From Deltaproteobacteria bacterium (GTDB lineage Bacteria > Desulfobacterota > Desulfovibrionia > Desulfovibrionales > Desulfovibrionaceae): a DNA stretch of 5,233 nt. Position numbers and translations under genes: made by a program. Location: assembly GCA_031253875.1 (NCBI GenBank), contig JAIRVN010000174.1, positions 1 to 5,233 on the forward strand. Reading direction: 5' to 3'. Below, one piece after another: positions 1 to 5,233 of this stretch. How positions within the stretch are numbered: position 1 is the first letter of the stretch; every line of letters begins with the position of its first letter. Below the pieces are notes generated by a model. That model saw only the letters and a list, made by a program, of their open reading frames with translations. It was not told where the DNA came from and made no database searches.

Positions 1-535
1 CGAGTTGGACACGGGAGAGCAGTTCGGGAATATTGACAATGTCCTGTTGTCCGTAGGCCAGCATATGCGCCAGATCAAGGCAGACGCCGAATCCCGCGTC
101 CACGATGAGGGGCGTCAGGTCAACGAGGCCACAATTGTCAGTGTTTTCGAGCAGCAGCGGCTGATCGCATCGCGCATGCCACAGTTCGGCGAAGGCTGCC
201 AGCAGTCCCTTGCGGGCAGGCAGATCCGGCGCGTGCAGCACAGCCATGCGGGGCTGCAGCGCCTCCACTTTGCGCATCAGGCGCAAAGCGCAGTCGGCTG
301 ACGCTTCCGGTCCGGCCTGCCAGGGCAGATCCACCGGCAAATGCACATGCCAAGAGAAAGGAAACTCTGCCAACGCATCGGGCAGGTCGTGTTCCGTATA
401 GGCGAGGCAGGCTGCAGTTTCAAAGAAGCACAAAGCTATTTCCTGTATTTTTCCGTCCGCGCGCTCTGCGAGAAAGCGGGCGTTTTGCGCTACTGTTCCG
501 GGAATAACGCAGGAAGGCGCGGCGATGGTCGCCAT
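1..535 (-). CDS. cbiR: TIM-barrel (AP-endonuclease-2 superfamily) protein, probable cobamide-remodelling phosphodiesterase CbiR, N-terminal part
   Basis: The first 178 residues are present; the C-terminus runs off the left edge. The protein starts MATIAAPSCVIPGTVAQNAR and alternates beta strands and helices like xylose-isomerase-like TIM barrels. Likely metal or active-site residues are E39 in FFET, H63/H65 in WHVHLP, H101 in VLHAPD, E130-N131 in LLLEN and D154/H157 in CLDLAHMLAYG, a D-x-x-H arrangement seen in this superfamily. The GVCLDLAHMLAYG and LLLEN blocks and the VIPGTV start resemble CbiR proteins, which cut the nucleotide loop of cobamides so the lower ligand can be exchanged. This assignment is from memory of the family, not a search; another sugar-phosphate isomerase/epimerase-like or AP-endonuclease-like enzyme is the alternative. 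The ATG at 535 has AAAAGG 8 nt upstream (544-549). The frame is open further upstream to 854, but that extension is of low quality and overlaps the 72-aa gene. Confidence 0.62.
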   Translation of the reverse strand, partial: MATIAAPSCVIPGTVAQNARFLAERADGKIQEIALCFFETAACLAYTEHDLPDALAEFPFSWHVHLPVDLPWQAGPEASADCALRLMRKVEALQPRMAVLHAPDLPARKGLLAAFAELWHARCDQPLLLENTDNCGLVDLTPLIVDAGFGVCLDLAHMLAYGQQDIVNIPELLSRVQL

Positions 536-554
536 CGTGGAAGCCTTTTGTATG

Positions 555-568
555 CCTTGCGTGCAAGG
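555..568. repeat. Small inverted repeat upstream of the cbiR-like gene
   Basis: CCTTGC-GT-GCAAGG forms a perfect 6-bp inverted repeat with a 2-bp centre in the 70-bp gap before the cbiR-like start codon; in RNA it would fold as a 5-bp stem with a 4-nt loop. No T-run follows on either strand, so it is not a recognisable terminator. It could be a small operator or chance. The gap is too short to hold a cobalamin riboswitch, and none of its conserved boxes was seen. Confidence 0.25.
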
Positions 569-605
569 GCGTTCTTCTACAAAGCCGTGTGTACAGGCGT
601 TGTCG

Positions 606-824
606 TCAAGCAGTTTTTTTCGGCGGCAGCCGGAGCTGGGAGTTCCAGTGAAAGAGCAGCCAGGCATTCTGCGGCGCCGTGACGACAAAAGAATCGATAT
701 GCGCCATACCTCGTTCCTTGGCATACACGGCAGCGATATGGGCTTTGGGCAACATGGCGCGCAGGTGGTGCAGTTGCTCCCAGGTGAGGCTGATGACATG
801 CTGACGGCGGTCGGCGGTACCCAT
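606..824 (-). CDS. Unrecognised 72-residue protein
   Basis: A short complete reading frame between ppiD and the cbiR-like gene, 35 bp after the ppiD stop and 70 bp before the next start. The protein starts MGTADRRQHVISLTWEQLHH and ends with a basic tail (LRLPPKKTA). It is rich in His, Ala and Leu, has no signal peptide, no clear membrane segment and no Cys motif; residues 14-45 could be mostly helical. I do not recognise the family. Evidence that it is real: a strong GGGGAGG site 4 nt before the ATG, a position in a tight same-strand gene run, and a balanced amino-acid composition. The same stretch read in the frame of the next gene is also open, but gives a Cys/Pro/Ser/Arg-rich shadow-type product. 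A TTG at 857 would lengthen it by 11 residues but lacks a ribosome binding site. No function can be proposed from the sequence. Confidence 0.6.
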   Translation of the reverse strand: MGTADRRQHVISLTWEQLHHLRAMLPKAHIAAVYAKERGMAHIDSFVVTAPQNAWLLFHWNSQLRLPPKKTA

Positions 825-841
825 GCGCCCTCCCCGGGCAC
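825..841 (-). promoter_or_regulatory. Hairpin holding the ribosome binding site of the 72-aa gene
   Basis: The minus strand reads GTGCCC-GGGGA-GGGCGC directly before the ATG at 824. The outer six bases on each side pair (five Watson-Crick pairs and one G-T), leaving a GGGGA loop. The Shine-Dalgarno GGGGAGG lies in the loop and the first bases of the 3' arm. Folding could therefore limit ribosome access, and a GGA in a hairpin loop is also the core of CsrA/RsmA-type binding sites. The pairing is seen directly; a regulatory role is inference. Confidence 0.4.
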
Positions 842-859
842 TACCGAAATTGTTCAAAT

Positions 860-2761
860 TTATTCCCGGAAGTTCACCTGTTTGCGTTCAATTTTTGCTT
901 TGGATGCCAGCAGATTCACAAAATTTTGGAAGCTTTCTTCTTTGCGGGATCTGTTCAACGAATCGATAAAGGAGACGGCAATGTTTTTCCAGCTCTCTTC
1001 CTGCGGCGCAAAACACTTGTCCAGGCGCAGGAGAACGGCGCCCTGTTCCACGGCAAAAGCTGCATCAATCCAGATGCCTGTCTGCGCGTTGAAGACGGCC
1101 TTCGACACATGCGCGTCCGCGCCAAAATCGGCGACAGGCTCCGTGCGCCCCATCGGCGCGGATTGTTTGACGCGCGCGGCAAGCGCGGCAGGCGCCTGCC
1201 CATCGCCCATGTCCCTGCGGATGCGTTCAGCCGCGGCAAGGGCCAGTTCGCGCGCTTTTTTCCGGGTCAGGCTGGCCTGTATTTCCTCTTTGACCTCAGC
1301 CAGATCCCGTACTTTTTCCGGAACGGCGGCGCGGATTTTAGCGACGATAAAGCCCGTGCCTTCAGGCGTCTTGGCTTCCAGCGGCGTATCCGGGCTGGAG
1401 CCGGCGGGAACGGCAAGCAGCGTGGCCGCGCCTTTGGCGTCCACCCCCAGTTTGGCTTGCAGTTCGGCAGCGGTGGAAAAACCTGTGTTCCACACTTCAA
1501 GCCCTGCAGCCCTGGCGGCTTTGTCCATGTGCGTGCCGATGATGTTGGCTTCAATCAGCGAGTCGAGCACATCGCGCAGATGTTCGGCTGCTTTCTGTTC
1601 CGCCAGGAGAATGCGGATTTCATCGCGCATTTCGTCGAACGATCGCGTGCGCTGCGCTTCGTATGCTTCCATTTTGATAAGGTGCAGGCCGAACTGCGTG
1701 CGTACGGGTTCGGAGATTTGCCCAGGCTTCAGCGCAAGCGCCGCTGTTTCAAAAGCGGGAACCGTCTGGCCGCGCTGGATCCAACCAAGTTCTCCGCCGT
1801 CCGGAGCTGAACCTGGATCCTGCGACTGCTGCTTGGCAAGAGCGGCAAAGTCCGCGCCCTTTTTCAGCTTGGCGGTGGTAGCTTCCAATGTCTGCCGGGC
1901 TTTTTGCACATCGCTTTCCGGGGCGTCTTCCGGCAGGCGCAACAGAATATGGCGCAGGCGCATCCGTTCCGGCTGTGTAGCGTCAGCCTGGTTGCGTTCG
2001 TACCATGCGGCGGCGTCTTCGTTCGCCACGCTGTCGGGCTTGGCAAGTTTTTGGGCGGTGACAAGCACATAGTCCACATCGCTGGCGGCGGGCAGGGTAA
2101 AGGCGGCGCGGTTGCTTTCGTATTCGGCGCGCACTTCGTCTTCGCCCAGCGTGACCTTGCCGAGATAATCCTCAAACGGGAAAAGTAGATAGGAGACTTG
2201 GCGCCGTTCCTGGGTAAAATCGAAAATCATGCGGGCTTCGGTTTCGGAAACACCGACCGATGCGGTAACCGCGTTGTGCAGCTTCTGAACCAGCAATTCC
2301 TGGCGCATCCGGCCTTCAAAACTGCCGGGCGTGGTACGTTGCAGTTCCAGCACACGAAGGTAGGTCTTGGGATCGAACTCTCCGTTTTGGTTCAAAAAAA
2401 TGGGATTTTTCTCGATCATTCTGCGCAGTTCCAGAGGGCTGACGTTGAAGCCGGTGCGTTTGGCCTCCTGGCGCAGTAAGGCGCCCGCAATCAACATCTG
2501 TTCCGCCTGCTGCTGCAGGTTCAGCGAACGCAACTGCTCCGAGGTGATATTCGGGTAATTGCTGCGGATGTTTTCTTCCATGCGCTGCATTTCGCGCGCG
2601 AGATCCTGAGCGTGTATCGTTTCATCGTTGACAATGGCCGCGACCGTGGGGGGCGTGCTGTGCATTCTGCCGATGCCCCAGAAGACAAATACCAGAATAA
2701 TGATGCCGAAAGCGGCTTTTATACCCCAAGACTGGGCATTGGCGCGTATATAATCCAGCAT
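860..2761 (-). CDS. ppiD: PpiD/SurA-type membrane-anchored peptidyl-prolyl isomerase (periplasmic chaperone)
   Basis: A 633-residue protein with the size and layout of PpiD (about 620 residues in E. coli). Residues 1-11 are a short cytoplasmic tail beginning MLDYIRANAQS, and about 12-31 form one hydrophobic segment (AAFGIIILVFVFWGIG) with no obvious cleavage site, so it looks like an uncleaved inner-membrane anchor. Residues about 38-220 match the SurA/PpiD N-terminal chaperone region (VAAIVNDETIHAQDL at 40-54). A single parvulin domain spans about 268-366: RLRHILL at 268-274, DFAALAK with GGELGW at 304-327, and FGLHLIK at 357-363. H271 and H360 match the paired histidines of parvulin active sites. 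A long C-terminal region follows. The ATG at 2761 is chosen over upstream in-frame codons because GGAG lies 5 nt before it and the anchor starts at once. It probably helps newly exported proteins fold at the Sec exit site. PpiD is better supported than SurA because of the anchor and the single parvulin domain. Confidence 0.9.
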   Translation of the reverse strand: MLDYIRANAQSWGIKAAFGIIILVFVFWGIGRMHSTPPTVAAIVNDETIHAQDLAREMQRMEENIRSNYPNITSEQLRSLNLQQQAEQMLIAGALLRQEAKRTGFNVSPLELRRMIEKNPIFLNQNGEFDPKTYLRVLELQRTTPGSFEGRMRQELLVQKLHNAVTASVGVSETEARMIFDFTQERRQVSYLLFPFEDYLGKVTLGEDEVRAEYESNRAAFTLPAASDVDYVLVTAQKLAKPDSVANEDAAAWYERNQADATQPERMRLRHILLRLPEDAPESDVQKARQTLEATTAKLKKGADFAALAKQQSQDPGSAPDGGELGWIQRGQTVPAFETAALALKPGQISEPVRTQFGLHLIKMEAYEAQRTRSFDEMRDEIRILLAEQKAAEHLRDVLDSLIEANIIGTHMDKAARAAGLEVWNTGFSTAAELQAKLGVDAKGAATLLAVPAGSSPDTPLEAKTPEGTGFIVAKIRAAVPEKVRDLAEVKEEIQASLTRKKARELALAAAERIRRDMGDGQAPAALAARVKQSAPMGRTEPVADFGADAHVSKAVFNAQTGIWIDAAFAVEQGAVLLRLDKCFAPQEESWKNIAVSFIDSLNRSRKEESFQNFVNLLASKAKIERKQVNFRE

Positions 2762-2765
2762 GGTT

Positions 2766-2771
2766 TCTCCG
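2766..2771 (-). promoter_or_regulatory. Ribosome binding site that sets the ppiD start
   Basis: The minus strand reads CGGAGA, then AAACC to the ATG at 2761, a good Shine-Dalgarno at normal spacing. It decides the start: the reading frame stays open upstream to 2851, but that stretch overlaps the end of the activator gene and has no comparable site. Confidence 0.7.
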
Positions 2772-2816
2772 TTATGTAGCGGGGGGGTTGTGCCATGAAG
2801 CAGGGAAGCGTGCGTC

Positions 2817-4238
2817 TTATTCGACCAGCATGCCCATTTCTCTGTATTCATTAAGTTTATTACGTAGCGTGCGCACGGAGATACCGAGCAGCTCCGCGGC
2901 GTGAGTGCGGTTGCCGGCAGTAGCCTCCAGGCCTTTCATGATCATGATGCGCTCCATTTCATGCAGAGGAATCACCGCTCCGGCCGCAATGGATTGCGCA
3001 TCGCCCGTAGTGACTGCCCGAGCGGGGCTGTGGAGAGACTCGGCCTCATGTTCCTCAAAGAGGGGCCAGTCGTCGGAATCCATCAAAAAATGCCGGGGGG
3101 TGATGATGCGTCCGTTTGCCAGCAATACGGCGCGTTCCATCAGATTCTGCAACTCGCGCACGTTCCCCGGCCAGTCGTGCCCGCGTATCCAGGTTACGGC
3201 TTCCTCGGAGAGCACAGTGGGCGCGAGTTTGTATTCTTTGATATACAGATCGACGAAAAAGCGAGTCAACTCCAGCACATCTTCGCCGCGTTCGCGCAGG
3301 GCGGGCAGGCGCAGGGGGATGACATTGAGGCGGAAAAAGAGATCCTGGCGAAATTTGCCTTCTTTGACCCATTCTTCCAGATTACGGTTGGTGGTGGCCA
3401 GGATGCGGACATCCACGCGGAGGGTTTCCGTGCCGCCTACGCGGTCGATTTCATTCTCTTGGAGTACGCGGAGCAGTTTGGCCTGCAGGGCCAGGTCCAT
3501 TTCGGAAATTTCATCAAGCAGGATCGTGCCGTCGTTGGCCAATTCAAACTTGCCCATTTTTCGGCTGATGGCGCCGGTAAAGGCTCCCTTTTCGTGGCCG
3601 AAGAGTTCGCTTTCCAAAAGGTGTTCGGGCAGAGCTGCGCAGTTTACGGCCACAAAGGGGCCGCCCGCGCGGTCGCTCCAGGCGTGCAGGCAGCGAGCGA
3701 ACATCTCCTTGCCCGTGCCGGATTCGCCGGAAATAAGCACCGTGGCCTTGGATTTTGCCACCTGCCGGGCCAGAGCCAGCACGCGCTGTATGTTCGGGTG
3801 CTGTCCGACGATCAACGGACCGCCCGTGGGCCACTGGGCCTTGCGCCCGCCCAGGATGGAATGCGGAGGAGCAGGCGTGGCTGTCTGCGGTCCCTTGGCC
3901 GCGGTGAGTATTTTCTCGAAAATCAGAGGTTCGAGCCAGTAATCGTGCGCGCCCAGAGTGAGATAGCGGGAGGCGTCCTCCGCATTGCCTTTTTCTGCGA
4001 TGACAATAACCGGGGGAAAATTAGGGTCGTCGGCACCTACGGCCAGCAGATCCTCAACGCGGTAACCCGGAAGGCTGGGGCGGGAGAAGACGATGCCAGG
4101 GCCCGATTGGCGGACGAAGACTGAAGCGCCTTTCAGATTTTCGGCGATGCCTACCTCATAGCCCGCCTCCCGCAACTGGGGATAGATGCCGGTAACGGAC
4201 TGCGCAGGAGCAAGAAAAAGAATGCGCCGCGTTGACAT
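2817..4238 (-). CDS. Sigma-54-dependent activator with degenerate receiver domain
   Basis: A 473-residue NtrC-type enhancer-binding protein that uses ATP hydrolysis to remodel sigma-54 RNA polymerase. Residues 1-115 have the receiver fold pattern, but the phosphorylation residues are replaced: the acidic pair is A10-P11, the acceptor Asp position is R53 (S52 beside it), the switch Thr is A81 and the conserved Lys before Pro is E103. The AAA+ domain (about 143-380) is complete: Walker A GESGTGKE at 171-178, the sigma-54 contact loop GAFTGA at 218-223, Walker B TILLDE at 238-243, the FRQDLFFRL arginine-finger segment at 297-304 and sensor II WPGNVRELQN at 356-365. A Fis-type helix-turn-helix occupies about 424-466, with HAAELLGISVRTLRNKL as its core. 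The ATG at 4238 is chosen because it starts directly on the first receiver strand; the frame stays open upstream to a TTG at 4319, but those residues look non-native. No clear Shine-Dalgarno precedes the ATG. The regulon is unknown. It probably acts without phosphorylation, perhaps by ligand, partner protein or expression level. Confidence 0.95.
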   Translation of the reverse strand: MSTRRILFLAPAQSVTGIYPQLREAGYEVGIAENLKGASVFVRQSGPGIVFSRPSLPGYRVEDLLAVGADDPNFPPVIVIAEKGNAEDASRYLTLGAHDYWLEPLIFEKILTAAKGPQTATPAPPHSILGGRKAQWPTGGPLIVGQHPNIQRVLALARQVAKSKATVLISGESGTGKEMFARCLHAWSDRAGGPFVAVNCAALPEHLLESELFGHEKGAFTGAISRKMGKFELANDGTILLDEISEMDLALQAKLLRVLQENEIDRVGGTETLRVDVRILATTNRNLEEWVKEGKFRQDLFFRLNVIPLRLPALRERGEDVLELTRFFVDLYIKEYKLAPTVLSEEAVTWIRGHDWPGNVRELQNLMERAVLLANGRIITPRHFLMDSDDWPLFEEHEAESLHSPARAVTTGDAQSIAAGAVIPLHEMERIMIMKGLEATAGNRTHAAELLGISVRTLRNKLNEYREMGMLVE

Positions 4239-4275
4239 ATCAGTAAAGTCTACTCGCAAATGCAACACATGGCAA
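4239..4275 (-). promoter_or_regulatory. Possible sigma-70-type promoter for the sigma-54 activator gene
   Basis: On the minus strand the gap between proC and the activator contains TTGCCA (4270-4275, five of six matches to TTGACA) and TAGACT (4247-4252, four of six matches to TATAAT) separated by exactly 17 bp. A start site 6-8 bp past the -10 box would fall at about 4239-4241, practically on the ATG at 4238. This would give a leaderless or near-leaderless mRNA and would fit the absence of a Shine-Dalgarno sequence before that ATG. Such weak matches arise by chance, so this is a candidate only. Confidence 0.3.
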
Positions 4276-4315
4276 GCAAAGGAAACGTGCACGATCCAGC
4301 CATTCGGCGGGGTCT

Positions 4316-5131
4316 TCAAACAATCTTTTCAAGATCCAGGCCGCGCATGTAGGCGGCCAGCACCGCGTCCACGATACAGCCGCGCATGCCCCGGCGATCC
4401 ATGTAGTTTATCCCGCAAATGGTCACTCCGCCGGGCGAGCAGACCATATCCTGCAATGCCGCGTGGTCTGCTTCGGTTCCCTGCGCCAGTTTGGCGGAGC
4501 CTGCGAACAAAACGTTCACCAGGCGCGCGGCTTCCGTTTTTGTAAAGCCCAAGGTCACGGCAGCCTGCGTTAGCGACTGCATCATGTAAAACACGTATGC
4601 CGGACCTGCGCCGAACACCGCCGTAAAGGCATTGAATTTTTCATCGGGCAGTTCAACGGCCGTGCCGATGGAGCCGAAAAGTTCCATCACTGTTTTTTTC
4701 TGTTCCATTTTCAGAGCCGGGTCGTCCAGGCACAGGGCGTACATGCCCGCGCCCACCAGGGCCGGAGTGTTGGGCATTACGCGCACTACGGGACACGCGC
4801 CGTCCACAGCTTGCTTCAGGCTGTCCAGCGATACTCCGGCAGCCACAGATAGCAACAGGGTTTCGGATTTGAGGTGCGGCTTGATTTCCCGCAGCACCTG
4901 TTCAACCAAATGCGGCTTGAGGGCTATAATGACCATGGTTGCGCCTCGCACCAGCGAAATCATGTCCGCCACGGCGCGCACGCCCTTGGCGATCAGCGGG
5001 CGCATGCGTTCCCGGTCAAGGTCATAACCATAGAGGGTGTGGCTTGCGCGTTCGGCAAAGCCGGCAAGAATAGCCCCTCCCATGTTGCCGCAACCTATGC
5101 AGCCTATACTGAGGACAGTCCGTGAATGCAT
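4316..5131 (-). CDS. proC: Pyrroline-5-carboxylate reductase
   Basis: A complete 271-residue protein, the usual length for ProC, which reduces 1-pyrroline-5-carboxylate to L-proline with NAD(P)H in the last step of proline synthesis in the cytoplasm. Residues 9-20 contain the Rossmann dinucleotide loop GCIGCGNMGGA. ALKPH at 70-74 is the conserved K-P of the NAD(P)-binding domain, RVMPNTPALVGAG at 117-129 is the family MPNTP block, and GAGPAY at 174-179 begins the all-helical dimerisation domain. The signature near the C-terminus is SPGGVT at 232-237; T237 matches the conserved threonine that contacts the substrate (Thr238 in human PYCR1). The ATG at 5131 is preceded by a modest AAGAGAG Shine-Dalgarno-like stretch about 7 nt upstream and places the Rossmann strand at a normal distance from the N-terminus. 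All key motifs are intact, so the enzyme should be functional. It lies between ndk and the sigma-54 activator in the same direction. Confidence 0.96.
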   Translation of the reverse strand: MHSRTVLSIGCIGCGNMGGAILAGFAERASHTLYGYDLDRERMRPLIAKGVRAVADMISLVRGATMVIIALKPHLVEQVLREIKPHLKSETLLLSVAAGVSLDSLKQAVDGACPVVRVMPNTPALVGAGMYALCLDDPALKMEQKKTVMELFGSIGTAVELPDEKFNAFTAVFGAGPAYVFYMMQSLTQAAVTLGFTKTEAARLVNVLFAGSAKLAQGTEADHAALQDMVCSPGGVTICGINYMDRRGMRGCIVDAVLAAYMRGLDLEKIV

Positions 5132-5171
5132 GGAGTCGCTCTCTTGGGCTTTGTGTTGCTCTACACTGGGC

Positions 5172-5233
5172 TTATCCCACTATTTCAATGCCGCTGAAGA
5201 AATATGCGATTTCAAACGCGGCGCTTTCCGGCG
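5172..5233 (-). CDS. ndk: Nucleoside diphosphate kinase, C-terminal end only (partial)
   Basis: Only the last 19 codons and a TAA stop lie in the window; the rest of the gene is beyond the right edge. The visible tail reads PESAAFEIAYFFSGIEIVG. The pattern E-S/T-A-A-x-E-I-A-Y-F-F is the conserved C-terminal helix and strand of bacterial nucleoside diphosphate kinases, which move the gamma-phosphate from ATP to other (d)NDPs through a phosphohistidine in the cytoplasm. The catalytic histidine and nucleotide-binding residues are outside the window, so activity cannot be judged. The frame has no competing interpretation: the other two minus-strand frames stop within this stretch. proC starts 40 bp downstream on the same strand with no terminator between, which suggests cotranscription. 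The identification rests on a short but distinctive motif. Confidence 0.82.
   Translation of the reverse strand, partial: PESAAFEIAYFFSGIEIVG

Noticed and set aside
536..605. Cobalamin riboswitch before the cbiR-like gene
   Set aside because: The gap is only 70 bp and no B12-box-like sequence is present.
536..854. Upstream extension of the cbiR-like frame, open to 854
   Set aside because: The extension is Cys/Pro/Ser/Arg-rich, overlaps the better 72-aa frame, and the ATG at 535 has a ribosome binding site and a family-like N-terminus.
525..2072. 515-codon plus-strand open frame opposite ppiD
   Set aside because: Its product is Ser/Arg/Cys/Ala-rich with no family motifs, typical of the antisense of a GC-rich gene. 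The minus strand has a clearly recognisable PpiD over most of it.
2781..2787. Run of seven G (C on the coding strand) between the activator and ppiD as a phase-variation tract
   Set aside because: It is short, lies outside the coding frames and does not overlap a recognisable promoter box or the ppiD ribosome binding site.
2762..2816. Sigma-54-like TGGCAC followed by a GC before ppiD on the minus strand
   Set aside because: The GG-to-GC spacing is 2 bp too long and the -12 TTGC is missing (the region is a C run).
2901..4124. Plus-strand open frames of 407 and 345 codons opposite the sigma-54 activator
   Set aside because: They mirror the conserved AAA+ domain on the other strand and have no motifs of their own; they are shadows caused by codon bias.
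4275..4315. TGGCTGGATCGTGC before the activator as a -24/-12 autoregulatory site
   Set aside because: The GG and GC elements are one base too close for a sigma-54 promoter, and the flanking consensus is poor.
4239..4319. N-terminal extension of the activator to a TTG at 4319 overlapping the proC stop
   Set aside because: The extra 27 residues precede a normal receiver first strand, resemble no domain and have no good ribosome binding site.

Overview
The window reads as one minus-strand gene block from a deltaproteobacterial sulfate reducer of the Desulfovibrionaceae type. That placement is inferred from moderately GC-rich codon use, protein character and gene order; no rRNA or other marker is present to prove it. 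No mobile elements, CRISPR, tRNA or rRNA genes are visible. Every credible gene is transcribed right to left.

From high to low coordinates: the last 19 codons of a nucleoside diphosphate kinase (ndk, cut by the window edge); proC (pyrroline-5-carboxylate reductase, 271 aa); a sigma-54-dependent transcriptional activator (473 aa) whose N-terminal receiver-like domain has lost all the residues needed for phosphorylation; a PpiD-type membrane-anchored periplasmic chaperone/prolyl isomerase (633 aa); an unrecognised 72-aa protein; and the N-terminal 178 residues of a TIM-barrel protein resembling CbiR, the cobamide-remodelling phosphodiesterase (cut by the other edge).

Intergenic gaps are short (40, 77, 55, 35 and 70 bp) and none holds a hairpin followed by a T-run, so cotranscription of all or most of the block is plausible. 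The 77-bp gap before the sigma-54 activator is the best place for an internal promoter: it carries a -35/-10-like pair with 17-bp spacing that would start transcription almost on the ATG. No sigma-54 (-24/-12) promoter with correct spacing was found in the gaps examined, so the activator's target is not evident here.

The genes do not form one pathway: nucleotide balance (ndk), proline synthesis (proC), transcription control, envelope protein folding (ppiD) and corrinoid salvage (cbiR-like). Most of the window is ordinary core genome. The points most worth a second look are the pseudo-receiver activator, its possibly leaderless start, the unknown 72-aa gene with a ribosome binding site inside a hairpin, and the cobamide-remodelling candidate.
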